19,094 bases of DNA, from NCBI GenBank assembly GCA_018711265.1, contig DVIM01000135.1:1-19094 (forward strand), read 5' to 3'. Position numbers and translations under genes: made by a program. Origin of the DNA: Spyradocola merdavium. GTDB lineage: Bacteria > Bacillota > Clostridia > Christensenellales > UBA1750. Below, piece after piece: positions 6,580 to 14,421 of the stretch. Under the pieces are notes generated by a model, which was given only the letters and a program-made list of their open reading frames with translations, was not told the origin of the DNA and ran no database searches. How positions within the stretch are numbered: the first letter of the stretch is position 1; every line of letters begins with the position of its first letter.

Positions 6580-7929
6580 ATGCTCAACGCAAGTGAAATC
6601 CTGCAGACCCTGCGCATGATCGACCAGAACAAGCTGGACGTGCGCACCATCACCATGGGCATCAGCCTGCTCGAGTGCGTGCCCGGGCCGGTGGAGGGGC
6701 TCTACGACCGCGTCTACGACCGCATCGTGCGCCAGGCGGAGCACCTCGTGCCCACGGGCGAGCAGATCGAGCGGGAATTCGGCATCCCCATCGTGAACAA
6801 GCGCATCTCGGTCACGCCCGCGGCGCTGCTGTGCGCGGGGGCGGACCCCGTGCGCCTGGGGCGCGCGCTGGACCGCGCGGCAAAGGCCGTCGGGGTCAAC
6901 TTCCTCGGCGGGTTCTCGGCCCTTGTGCACAAGGCCATGACCCGCGCGGACGAGGCGCTCATCCGCGCCATCCCGGAGACGCTGGCCACGACCGACGTGG
7001 TCTGCTCCTCGGTGAACGTGGGCACCACCAAGGCCGGCATCAACATGGACGCCGTGCGCCTGATGGGCGAGGTCATTAAGGAGGCCGCCGCCCGCACCGC
7101 CGACCAGGACGGCTTTGCCTGCGCAAAGCTTGTGGTCTTTGCCAACGCCGTGGAGGACAATCCCTTCATGGCCGGCGCGTTCCACGGCGTGGGCGAGGGC
7201 GACGCGGCCATCAACGTCGGCGTATCCGGCCCGGGCGTGGTCAAGGCCGCGCTGGAGGAGTGCCGCGGCGAGCCCTTCGACGTGGTGGCGGAGACCATCA
7301 AGCGCACGGCCTTCAAGATCACGCGCGTGGGCCAGCTCGTCGCGCAGGAGGCGAGCCGGCGCCTGGGCGTGCCCTTTGGCATCGTGGACCTCTCGCTCGC
7401 GCCGACGCCCACCATGGGCGACTCGGTCGCGCACATCCTGGAGGAGATGGGCCTGGAGGTCACCGGCACCCACGGCACCACCGCGGCCCTGGCGCTGCTC
7501 AACGACGCGGTGAAGAAGGGCGGCGTCATGGCCTCCTCGCACGTGGGCGGGCTCTCGGGCGCGTTCATCCCCGTGTCGGAGGACATCGGCATGATCCAGG
7601 CCGCCAACCGCGGCACCCTGACGCTGGATAAGCTCGAGGCCATGACCTGCGTGTGCTCCGTGGGCCTGGACATGATCGCCATCCCCGGCGACACGCCCGC
7701 GGAAACCATCTCCGCCATCATCGCGGACGAGGCGGCCATCGGCATGATCAACCAGAAGACCACGGCCGTGCGCATCATCCCCGCCCCGGGCAAGACCGTA
7801 GGCGACAGCGTGGTCTTCGGCGGCCTGCTGGGCGAGGCGCCCATCATCCCCGTGCACCGGGAGTCCAGCCGCGACTTCATCGCCCGCGGCGGGCGGATTC
7901 CCGCGCCCATCCACAGCCTGAGGAACTGA
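6580..7929 (+). CDS. UPF0210 / PFL family (DUF711) protein
   Basis: A 449-residue protein, the usual length for UPF0210. Typical segments are LQTLRMIDQNKLDVRTITMG near the start, GINMDAVRLMG, the middle PTPTMGDSVAHILEEMG, and the C-terminal RIPAPIHSLRN. The family has a glycyl-radical-like (pyruvate formate-lyase-like) fold but lacks a shown reaction, so enzyme activity should not be assumed. AGGAGGG lies 9 nt before the ATG. It follows the ACT gene within the same transcript, and the conserved pairing suggests that the ACT protein senses a ligand and controls this protein. No frameshift or internal break is seen. Confidence 0.93.
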   Translation: MLNASEILQTLRMIDQNKLDVRTITMGISLLECVPGPVEGLYDRVYDRIVRQAEHLVPTGEQIEREFGIPIVNKRISVTPAALLCAGADPVRLGRALDRAAKAVGVNFLGGFSALVHKAMTRADEALIRAIPETLATTDVVCSSVNVGTTKAGINMDAVRLMGEVIKEAAARTADQDGFACAKLVVFANAVEDNPFMAGAFHGVGEGDAAINVGVSGPGVVKAALEECRGEPFDVVAETIKRTAFKITRVGQLVAQEASRRLGVPFGIVDLSLAPTPTMGDSVAHILEEMGLEVTGTHGTTAALALLNDAVKKGGVMASSHVGGLSGAFIPVSEDIGMIQAANRGTLTLDKLEAMTCVCSVGLDMIAIPGDTPAETISAIIADEAAIGMINQKTTAVRIIPAPGKTVGDSVVFGGLLGEAPIIPVHRESSRDFIARGGRIPAPIHSLRN

Positions 7930-7980
7930 CCCACACAGAACACAACAGAAAAATTTCATACGAGTCAGGGGGAAGAGCCC

Positions 7981-9417
7981 ATGAAAGGCAAGATTTCCCA
8001 GTTTCTCTCGCGGTTTAGCCTCTATGACACGACGGGACTCGCCAAGGAAACGCGCAAGAACCTGCGCCTTGTGATCCTGGGCGTCGTCATCGGCAACGTC
8101 AGCTTCACCATCACCGGCGGCACCGCGCTGACCGGCTACATCAAGGCGCTCGGCGCCTCGGACTTTGTCTACTCCGTGCTGCTGGCGATGCCCTATGTGG
8201 CCAAGTTCATGCAGCTGGTCACCTCCTACATCCTGGAGCGGACGCGCAAGCGGCGCGAGCTGATGCTCGTCTTCGGCCTGATCTCGCGGCTCTCGTGGAT
8301 TCCCGTGGCGCTGGTGCCCTACTTTGTGCCCGCGGGGCAGGAGGTGCTGCGGATCTGGGTGATCCTGGTGCTCGTGCTGCTGCTCTCCTGCATGGGCGGG
8401 TTCATCGACTCCTCCTTCAACTCCCTGCTGCCGGACATCGTGCCCATGCGCATCCGCGGGCGCTACTTCGCGGCGCGCCAGCGGATGATGATGGTCACCG
8501 GCATCCTCGCCGGCCTCCTCATCTCCCTGCTGCTGGACGCCTTCACTGCGGACGGCTCGCTCACGGGCTACACGATCGTCTTCGTGCTGGCGGGCATCTT
8601 CGGCGCGGGGGACATCATCTGCTTCTTCTGGGTCACCTTCCCGCCGATGGCCCCGCGCCCGGAGGGGGAGAAGCGGGAGAGCTTCCCCTCGATGTTCCGC
8701 GGCGTGCTGACGAACCGCTCCTACATGAAGGTCATCGCGCTGTGGACGGCGTGGGCGTTTGCGGTCAACATCTGCGGCCCCTTCTACAACGTGCACATGC
8801 TCGGGCCCATGGGCATGAGCTATACGGAGATCAACATCCTCTCCGGCATCGTGTGCAACCTGGCCACGCTCCTGTTCGCCGGGTACTGGGGAAAGCTCAT
8901 GGACCGCTACGGCAACAAGGCCGTGATCCGCGTCTTCACGCTGCTGGGCACGTTCGTTCCGGCGCTGTGGCTCTTTACGAATTCGCAGGCGATCTGGATG
9001 GTGGCCGTGGCGCAGTTCCTGGCCGGCATGCTGCTGCCGGCGGCGGACCTGGCCATGCAGAACATCTACCTCTATCAGGCGCCGGAGAAGAACCGCTCCA
9101 TGTACTACGCGGTGTACTTCTGCGTGACGCAGATGGTGGGCGTGGCCCTGGCCTATTCGGTGGGCGGATGGCTCGTGGACAACGTGTTCCTCGGCCTCTC
9201 GGAGCAGCTGCACCTGTCCGTCTTCGGTTTTGAGATCAATCAGTATCAATTCATCTTCCAGCTCTCGGTCGTGCTGCGCCTTGTGGTCTCCGTCTTCCTG
9301 CTGCGGATGCTCCCGGAGGACGAGGCGGACTGCCACCCCATGGCGATGGTCCGCGGCGTGCTGGGCGGCCTCCGCCGGCCCAATGGGCCGCAGCCCCGAC
9401 ACTGGATTCACAAATGA
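7981..9417 (+). CDS. MFS transporter
   Basis: A 478-residue polytopic protein with about 12 membrane helices and a central cytoplasmic loop (RPEGEKRESFPSMFRGVL, about 225-242). Major facilitator features include the R-x-R-R type loop after helix 2 (LERTRKRRE) and a matching loop in the second half (GKLMDRYGNKAV). The N-terminal charged stretch AKETRKNLRL precedes helix 1. The substrate is unknown; nothing marks it clearly as sugar or drug type. The ATG is preceded by GGGGGA at 7 nt. The gap of 51 nt after UPF0210 and 11 nt before pepF shows no terminator, so it is probably cotranscribed with both. Confidence 0.88.
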   Translation: MKGKISQFLSRFSLYDTTGLAKETRKNLRLVILGVVIGNVSFTITGGTALTGYIKALGASDFVYSVLLAMPYVAKFMQLVTSYILERTRKRRELMLVFGLISRLSWIPVALVPYFVPAGQEVLRIWVILVLVLLLSCMGGFIDSSFNSLLPDIVPMRIRGRYFAARQRMMMVTGILAGLLISLLLDAFTADGSLTGYTIVFVLAGIFGAGDIICFFWVTFPPMAPRPEGEKRESFPSMFRGVLTNRSYMKVIALWTAWAFAVNICGPFYNVHMLGPMGMSYTEINILSGIVCNLATLLFAGYWGKLMDRYGNKAVIRVFTLLGTFVPALWLFTNSQAIWMVAVAQFLAGMLLPAADLAMQNIYLYQAPEKNRSMYYAVYFCVTQMVGVALAYSVGGWLVDNVFLGLSEQLHLSVFGFEINQYQFIFQLSVVLRLVVSVFLLRMLPEDEADCHPMAMVRGVLGGLRRPNGPQPRHWIHK

Positions 9418-9428
9418 GGTGAAAACAA

Positions 9429-11222
9429 ATGCCAAAAGAGCAGAAAACCCGCGCGCAGATGGATGCGCGCTTCCTGTGGAAACTGGAGGACATCTACCCC
9501 ACGGACCAAGCGTGGGAGGAGGACTTCCAGAAGGCAAAGCCCGCCGCCGCGCGCGCAGCCGCCTTTGCCGGAAAGCTGGAGCAGCAGCTCCCCGAGGCCC
9601 TGTGCGCCCTGGAGGAGGCGGAGCTCCTGCTGACCCGCCTGTACGCCTATGCGCGCATGCGCCGGGACGAGGACAACGGCAACACGACCTACCAGGGCCT
9701 GGCGGACCGCGCGCAGTCCCTGGCGGTGGAGCTGGGCGCGGCAACGGCCTACTTTGGCCCGGAGGTCCTGGCGCTCGGCCGCGAGAAGGTCGAGGCCGTC
9801 CTGCGCGCGCACCCGGAGCTGGAGCGCTTCCGCCGCCTGCTGGAGGGCCAGCTGCGCCTGGAGGCGCACACGCTCGGCAAGGCGGAGGAGACGCTCCTGG
9901 CGCAGGCCGGGGAGATGGCTTCCGCGCCGGACACCATCTACTCCATGCTCACCGACGCGGACATGAAGTTCGGCTTTGTCACGGGCGAGGACGGCGAGAA
10001 GGTGGAGCTGACGCACGGCCGCTTCATCCCGCTCCTGCAGAGCCCGGACCGCGCCGTGCGCAAGGAGGCCTATGAGACCTACTACGCGGCCTACCGCGGC
10101 CTGACCAACGCCATCGCCGCGACGTATTCCGCCTCCGTCAAGAAGGACATCTTCTTTGCCAAGGCGCGGGGCTATGCCTCCAGCCGGGAGGAGTCGCTCT
10201 TTGAGAACGAGATCCCGGAGGGCGTCTACGACGCGCTGATCGAGGCCGTGCACCGCCACCTGCCCGCCATGCACCGCTACCTTGCCCTGCGCAAGAAGGC
10301 GCTGCAGCTCCCGGAGCTGCGCTTCTACGACATCTATGCGCCCATCGTGCCGGACGTGCAGCTCGGCCTGCCGTACGAGGAGGCCTGCAAGCTCGTGCTG
10401 GAGGGCCTGGCGCCCCTGGGCGGGACCTACATCCAGGACCTGCGCCGCGCCTTCACCGACGGCTGGATCGACGTCTATGAGAACGCGGGCAAGACCTCCG
10501 GCGCCTATTCCTGGGGCGTCTACGGCGTGCACCCCTACGTGCTGCTCAACTACGAGCCGACGCTGGACAGCCTCTTCACCATCGCGCACGAGCTCGGCCA
10601 CTCCATGCACACGTTCTATTCCGACAAGAACCAGGCCTTCCTCAACAGCGAGTACCCGCTGTTCCTGGCGGAGATCGCCTCCACGACGAACGAGGCCATC
10701 CTCCTGAGCAGCCTCAAGGAGAAGTTCACCCGCCGCGACCAGCGCATGGCCCTTTGCAACTACCAGCTCGAGCAGATCCGCGGCACGGTCTACCGGCAGA
10801 CGCTCTTTGCGGAGTTCGAGCGCGAGGTCCACGCCATGGCCATGCGCGGCGAGGCCCTGACCGCCGAGGCGCTGACGGCCGTCTACCGCCGGCTCAACGA
10901 GGTCTACTACAAGGGCGCGGTCGTGGACGACGACATCGCCATCGAGTGGATGCGCATCCCGCACTTCTACCGCGCGTTCTACGTCTACCAGTATGCGACC
11001 GGGTATTCCGCGGCGGTGGCCTTCTCGCGCCGCGTGCTCTCGGGCGACGCGCACAAGCGCGACCAGTACCTCGGGTTCCTGGCCAGCGGCAGCTCCAAGC
11101 CCCCGCTGGAGACGCTGCGCCTGGCCGGCGTGGACATGGAGAGCCCCGAGCCCGTCGAGGAGTGCCTGCGCAGCTTCGAGGAGGCGCTGGACGAGATGGA
11201 ACGACTCATGGAGGAGGCGTGA
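9429..11222 (+). CDS. pepF: Oligoendopeptidase F (M3B zinc metallopeptidase)
   Basis: A 597-residue protein of normal PepF length. The N-terminal helical domain begins RFLWKLEDIYPTDQAWEEDF, and the zinc site is HELGH at 387-391, followed by the third ligand Glu415 in AEIASTTNEA. These are the catalytic features of family M3. PepF is cytoplasmic and cuts oligopeptides of roughly 7-17 residues, completing breakdown of imported or internal peptides. The ATG follows GAGGTG at 7 nt. The gene sits between an MFS transporter (11 nt gap) and a small acidic protein (3 nt gap). No active-site residue is missing. Confidence 0.95.
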   Translation: MPKEQKTRAQMDARFLWKLEDIYPTDQAWEEDFQKAKPAAARAAAFAGKLEQQLPEALCALEEAELLLTRLYAYARMRRDEDNGNTTYQGLADRAQSLAVELGAATAYFGPEVLALGREKVEAVLRAHPELERFRRLLEGQLRLEAHTLGKAEETLLAQAGEMASAPDTIYSMLTDADMKFGFVTGEDGEKVELTHGRFIPLLQSPDRAVRKEAYETYYAAYRGLTNAIAATYSASVKKDIFFAKARGYASSREESLFENEIPEGVYDALIEAVHRHLPAMHRYLALRKKALQLPELRFYDIYAPIVPDVQLGLPYEEACKLVLEGLAPLGGTYIQDLRRAFTDGWIDVYENAGKTSGAYSWGVYGVHPYVLLNYEPTLDSLFTIAHELGHSMHTFYSDKNQAFLNSEYPLFLAEIASTTNEAILLSSLKEKFTRRDQRMALCNYQLEQIRGTVYRQTLFAEFEREVHAMAMRGEALTAEALTAVYRRLNEVYYKGAVVDDDIAIEWMRIPHFYRAFYVYQYATGYSAAVAFSRRVLSGDAHKRDQYLGFLASGSSKPPLETLRLAGVDMESPEPVEECLRSFEEALDEMERLMEEA

Positions 11223-11225
11223 ACC

Positions 11226-11564
11226 ATGCAGGGATATGACCGGGAAGCCGCGCTGCGCTACATCTCCAAGAAGGTGGACCCCAGCGCGCACAAGGCGTTC
11301 TCCCCGCGGGAGGTGGAATCCCTCCTGCGCAAGGCCCAGGAGCTGGACCTGCAGTATATGGAGGAGGCCGGCGTCCTCGTCGACGGCGTCGCGGGCGACA
11401 GCTTCTATGACGACGACGAGGCCTTTGAGTACATCTCCGAGAACCTGCTCAAGCTCTTTGGCGGCGGCGAGGAGACCGCCGGGCAGATCCTCGCCCTGGT
11501 GGACGACTACATGGACCTGCAGGAGGAGTACCTCGAGCAGGCCGGCCTCGTCACCTGGGAGTGA
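11226..11564 (+). CDS. Small acidic protein of unknown function
   Basis: A 112-residue, strongly acidic, probably all-helical soluble protein (segments REVESLLRKAQELDLQYMEE, DDDEAFEYISENLLKLFGGG and ILALVDDYMDLQEEYLEQAG). It has no signal peptide, membrane helix or cysteine. It starts 3 nt after the pepF stop, with GGAGG inside the end of pepF, so it is translationally coupled and very likely cotranscribed. I do not recognise a family. A partner or adaptor of PepF is possible but only from position. It is the last gene before a strong terminator. Confidence 0.8.
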   Translation: MQGYDREAALRYISKKVDPSAHKAFSPREVESLLRKAQELDLQYMEEAGVLVDGVAGDSFYDDDEAFEYISENLLKLFGGGEETAGQILALVDDYMDLQEEYLEQAGLVTWE

Positions 11565-11571
11565 GCGGCAA

Positions 11572-11617
11572 AAAGGCCGGGCGCGGTCTGGAAGCTTCCA
11601 GACCGCGCCCGGCCTTT
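11572..11617. terminator. Bidirectional terminator, 46-bp perfect palindrome
   Basis: The 23-bp arms match exactly around GAAG|CTTC. The sequence is flanked by A-runs on the left and TTTCTTTG on the right, so it works for the plus-strand pepF operon and, with TTTTTGCC, for the minus-strand CHR operon. Both genes end within 12 nt of it. Confidence 0.92.
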
Positions 11618-11628
11618 CTTTGCGCCCC

Positions 11629-12204
11629 TTAGGCCGGCAGGCCGTGCAGCAACAGGTTGATGCCCAGCCCCGCCGCGCCGCACAGGCTCATGACCAGGAT
11701 GGGGTTCCACTTGAGCTTGCGCAGGGCGAAGAACGCCGCAACAAACAGGCCCGCGCCCACCAGGTCCACGTTTTGCAGCGCCACGGCCGATTCGCCAAAG
11801 AGCACCGTGCCGAGGATGCTCAGGCCCGCGCCGGCGATCAGCGCCACAACCGCCGGCCGCAGGCAGGACAGCACCGTGTCCAGCCCCTTTGCGCCCTTGT
11901 ATTTATAGTAGATCTTGGCAAGAATCGAGACGATGAGGAGCGAGGGCAGGATGCAGCCGAACGTCGCCACGACCGCCCCGCCAAGGCCCGCGATGCGGAT
12001 GCCCACGAACGTGGCCGAGTTGATGGCGATGGGCCCGGGCGTCATCTCCGCGATGGTGATCAGGTCCGTGAACTCGCTCATCGTCAGCCAGGGGTGCTGC
12101 TCCACCACCTGCGCCTGGATCAGGGGCATGGCCGCGTAGCCGCCGCCGATGCTGAAGAGGCCAACCTGCAGAAAGCTCCAGAACAGCTCCAGAAGCGTCA
12201 TCAT
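11629..12204 (-). CDS. Chromate transporter (CHR family), second half-protein
   Basis: A 191-residue protein equal to one CHR domain. It carries SIGGGYAAMPLIQAQVV and TPGPIAINSATFVG, the glycine-rich and TPGP signatures, with about six hydrophobic segments. In Bacillota the CHR transporter is often made as two short proteins encoded side by side, which form the unit that elsewhere is one ChrA chain. Family members export chromate by an anion-driven process; true substrates in anaerobes are uncertain. The ATG at 12204 overlaps the stop of the first half as ATGA; a second in-frame ATG follows at 12201. Translation is probably coupled so both halves are made in equal amounts. Confidence 0.9.
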   Translation of the reverse strand: MMTLLELFWSFLQVGLFSIGGGYAAMPLIQAQVVEQHPWLTMSEFTDLITIAEMTPGPIAINSATFVGIRIAGLGGAVVATFGCILPSLLIVSILAKIYYKYKGAKGLDTVLSCLRPAVVALIAGAGLSILGTVLFGESAVALQNVDLVGAGLFVAAFFALRKLKWNPILVMSLCGAAGLGINLLLHGLPA

Positions 12205-12794
12205 TTTGCCCCCTCCTTCTTCGCTCTGCGCAGGACAAGGATCTTGCCGACGCCCACCAGCGCCGCGGCCAGGATGATGTAGACGACGTTGACGTCCAGC
12301 ACAAAGGTCGCCAGGAACGCCGCGATCATCAGAACGATGCTCAGCGCGCTGCGCTCCTTGACGACGCCCGCGCCCAGGCTGCAGACCACGTCCAGGATCA
12401 CCGCCGCAACGCCCGCCTGCATGCCCCGCAGCACGAGCGCCACATAGGGGTTCGTGGCAAAGGCCGCGTAGAACAGCGAGATGACGGAGAGGATGATCAT
12501 CGGCGGCAGGATCGTGCCCACGACCGCCACCGCCATGCCCAGCGCCCCGCCCACGCGCCAGCCGACCAGGATCGCCGCGTTGACCGCGATGGCGCCCGGC
12601 GAGGACTGCGCCAGCGCCGCCAGGTCCAGCATCTCCTTTTCGTCAATCCAGTGCAGGGCGTCCACGAACTTCCGCTTCATGAAGGTGATGATGACGAATC
12701 CGCCGCCAAAGGTGAACATGCTGATGTAGAACGTGCTCGAAAACAGCTGCCAGAGCAGCTTCCGCTTTGGGGTCTGCGCGATCTCCTGTGTCAA
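12201..12794 (-). CDS. Chromate transporter (CHR family), first half-protein
   Basis: A 197-residue CHR half-protein. It contains FTFGGGFVIITFMKRKFVD and AQSSPGAIAVNAAILVGWRV, equivalent to the signatures in its partner but with SPGA in place of TPGP, and about six hydrophobic segments. A longer open frame reaches 12905, but the upstream part crosses the promoter and is not family-like. The best start is TTG at 12794, 8 nt after GGAGG. An ATG beside it is in another frame. It is expressed from the promoter at 12819-12847 and faces a LysR regulator that likely controls it. Heterodimer formation with the second protein is inferred. Confidence 0.88.
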   Translation of the reverse strand: MTQEIAQTPKRKLLWQLFSSTFYISMFTFGGGFVIITFMKRKFVDALHWIDEKEMLDLAALAQSSPGAIAVNAAILVGWRVGGALGMAVAVVGTILPPMIILSVISLFYAAFATNPYVALVLRGMQAGVAAVILDVVCSLGAGVVKERSALSIVLMIAAFLATFVLDVNVVYIILAAALVGVGKILVLRRAKKEGAK

Positions 12795-12818
12795 GGGACA
12801 TTCCTCCTCTTCCCTTAC

Positions 12819-12847
12819 AGCATACCCCTTGTATTTCCATAATGCAA
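12819..12847 (-). promoter_or_regulatory. Promoter of the CHR transporter genes
   Basis: On the minus strand: -35 TTGCAT (12842-12847), 17 nt, -10 TATGCT (12819-12824). Start is near 12812, about 18 nt before the TTG codon. It overlaps the divergent lysR promoter. Confidence 0.5.
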
Positions 12848-12857
12848 ATGCTATTAT
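12829..12857 (+). promoter_or_regulatory. Promoter of the LysR regulator gene
   Basis: -35 TTGTAT (12829-12834), 17 nt, -10 TATTAT (12852-12857), with a TGC extension. It runs through the CHR promoter on the other strand, so binding of polymerase to one should hinder the other. Confidence 0.5.
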
Positions 12858-12876
12858 TTTATAAAGCCCATGCATT
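12841..12876. promoter_or_regulatory. Possible LysR binding region
   Basis: AATGCA (12841-12846) and TGCATT (12871-12876) form a perfect 6-bp inverted repeat 24 nt apart. It covers the -35 of the CHR promoter and the -10 of lysR. LysR tetramers bind such spaced sites, but no clear T-N11-A motif decides it. Confidence 0.3.
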
Positions 12877-12903
12877 TTTTGATATGGATAGGGGAGAGCG
12901 CGC

Positions 12904-13797
12904 ATGACGGTCCGGCACCTGAAGATCTTCCTGGAAGTCTACCGCAACGGGAGCATCACGCGGGCCTCGGAGCGGCTGCACATGACGCAGCCGGCGGTGA
13001 CGCGCGCCATCCAGGAGCTGGAGCACTACTACGGCGTGCGCCTCTTCGACCGGATCAACCGGCGCCTGCTGGTGACGGAAGCGGGCAAGCAGCTCTACGC
13101 GCAGGCGCTGCACCTGGTGGACCTCTTCGAACACATGGAGACCAGCCTGCGCAACTGGGACGCGCTGGGCGTTTTGCGCATCGGCAGCAGCATCGCGCTG
13201 GGCACGCACGTGCTGCCGGACCTGATCCTGCGCTTCCGCGCCGACCACCCCGCGCTGCGCACGCAGGTGACGATCCAAAACGGCGGGGCGCTGCAGCGGC
13301 AGCTCCTGGACAACCGGCTGGACCTGGCGCTCATCGAGGGGAACATCGAGGACCCGGACCTGACGGCGCAGCCCTTCCTCGCGGATCGGATGGTGCTGCT
13401 CGTGCCGCCGGGCCATCCGCTGCTCCGGCAGGCGCGCGTCTCCATCCGCGACCTTCCCGCCTACGACCTCCTCCTGCGGGAGGAGGGCAGCGCGGGCCGG
13501 GCGTACCTGGACCACGTCTTCGCCGTGCACGGCCTGACCGTGCAGCCCGCCTGGGAGAGCGCCAGCACCCAGGCCCTGGTGCAGGCCGTGGGCAAGGGCC
13601 TGGGCATCTCCCTGCTGCCGCACATGCTCGTGCAGCCGGACATCGAGCGCGGCACGGTCTGCACGCGCGACCTGTGCGACGAGCCGCTCGTGCGGCGCAG
13701 CCACATCGTCCACCACCGCAACAAGTTCCTCACCCGCGCCGCGGAGGACTTCCTCGCCCTGTGCCGCCGCCGCGCGCAGGAGCAGGAGGGGACGTGA
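12904..13797 (+). CDS. LysR family transcriptional regulator
   Basis: A 297-residue LysR regulator of normal size. The N-terminal winged helix-turn-helix is at 1-60 (FLEVYRNGSITRASERLHM, QPAVTRAIQELEHYYGVRLF), followed by a linker helix and a two-lobed effector domain (about 90-290) beginning LRIGSSIALG and containing the usual hinge strands (LDLALIEG, MVLLVPPGHPLL, SLLPHMLV). It is divergent from the CHR genes with 109 bp between starts, the classic LysR layout, so it probably controls them and itself in response to a small ligand. The ATG follows GGGGAG at 5-6 nt. The effector cannot be read from sequence. Confidence 0.93.
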   Translation: MTVRHLKIFLEVYRNGSITRASERLHMTQPAVTRAIQELEHYYGVRLFDRINRRLLVTEAGKQLYAQALHLVDLFEHMETSLRNWDALGVLRIGSSIALGTHVLPDLILRFRADHPALRTQVTIQNGGALQRQLLDNRLDLALIEGNIEDPDLTAQPFLADRMVLLVPPGHPLLRQARVSIRDLPAYDLLLREEGSAGRAYLDHVFAVHGLTVQPAWESASTQALVQAVGKGLGISLLPHMLVQPDIERGTVCTRDLCDEPLVRRSHIVHHRNKFLTRAAEDFLALCRRRAQEQEGT

Positions 13798-13810
13798 GCG
13801 CGGCAGAAAT

Positions 13811-13976
13811 TGGCAACGAATTGGCAACAATTTTCGCCCCTGCGCGCCGGATCGCATGAACCCGGCGCGCAGGGGCGAAAGCGTCCTTGCGGAGGGGAGC
13901 CGACAGATTTCGCGGTTTTCCGCGGGGATTTCGGGGAAAGCGGCGCGCGGCCTGGCAACCGTTTGGCAACAATTTT
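13811..13976. repeat. Duplicated TGGCAAC repeat flanking a perfect hairpin
   Basis: A 24-nt unit, TGGCAAC-N4-TGGCAACAATTTT, occurs at 13811-13834 and 13953-13976 in the same direction (21 of 24 identical). Within each copy, TGGCAAC repeats at 11-nt spacing, one helical turn. Between them is a perfect 19-bp hairpin (13832-13850 with 13862-13880, 11-nt loop) and a small stem at 13911-13924. The hairpin is flanked as TTT...AAA, the reverse of an intrinsic terminator, with no U-tract on either strand. This points to a short intergenic repeat element, a recombinase site or a protein-binding array rather than a terminator. I do not recognise the family. Confidence 0.5.
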
Positions 13977-13992
13977 GGGGAAACCGGGCGCG

Positions 13993-14421
13993 CTATGGGT
14001 TCGCTTCCGGCAACAGCGCGGCGAGGCGCTGCGCATCCGCCGCGGGCAGCTCGAAGGAGAGGGAGAGCGCTTCCCATTGCAGCGCCGCCCGATTCCCTTC
14101 GTAGAGCGTGAGTGTGCAGACCGTCTGCATGGCGGGTTCGCCCGCGTCCAGGAGGCGGCGCGTCTCCTCCTGCCGGAGCTCCAGCGTGCCCAGGACCGCC
14201 GCGCCCTCCGGGATCGGGGCGGGCGTCCAGTCCGCCGGGTTCAGGTCGGTCAAACCTGCGTCCTCTGCGCGGCAGACCTGCGCAGAGGAGCTGTCCCCAC
14301 CGGCCGCGCCGGCCCACGCGCGGAGCTCCTGCGCCTTTTCGCCGGCTGCGCAGGCGCTCAGGCAGAGCGCGCACAGCGCGAGGAGCAGCGCGGCCTGCAA
14401 AATTCGGATCGGGTGTCTCAT
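13993..14421 (-). CDS. Small lipoprotein of unknown function
   Basis: A 142-residue protein with a lipoprotein signal: basic MRHPIR, a hydrophobic stretch, and lipobox L21-S-A-C24, so Cys24 should be lipidated and the mature protein held on the outer face of the membrane. The mature part has no motif I recognise; the second half is beta-rich (TVCTLTLYEG, ALSLSFELP). The ATG at 14421 overlaps the stop of the XRE gene by 4 nt (ATGA), so the two are translationally coupled. The frame is open much further upstream but that part lies within the XRE gene. Role is probably linked to the upstream membrane regulator; no more can be said. Confidence 0.75.
   Translation of the reverse strand: MRHPIRILQAALLLALCALCLSACAAGEKAQELRAWAGAAGGDSSSAQVCRAEDAGLTDLNPADWTPAPIPEGAAVLGTLELRQEETRRLLDAGEPAMQTVCTLTLYEGNRAALQWEALSLSFELPAADAQRLAALLPEANP

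Noticed and set aside
6220..9744. A 1174-codon minus-strand open frame
   Set aside because: It runs antisense to the ACT, UPF0210, MFS and pepF genes, has His/Arg/Gly-rich low-complexity translation, and no start signal. It is a product of high GC.
9408..11291. A 627-codon minus-strand open frame
   Set aside because: Antisense to pepF, which has intact catalytic motifs. The composition is typical of a GC shadow.
12795..12905. 37-residue N-terminal extension of the first CHR half-protein
   Set aside because: It would cover both divergent promoters and has no CHR homology, whereas TTG at 12794 has a well-placed GGAGG.
13832..13880. Intrinsic terminator for lysR
   Set aside because: The stem is strong, but neither strand has a T-run after it (GCGTCC and ATTGTTG). 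It is listed as part of the repeat element instead.
13461..14036. Minus-strand frame across the lysR end and repeat region
   Set aside because: The translation has no family-like segment and crosses the duplicated repeats; no ribosome site precedes its start.
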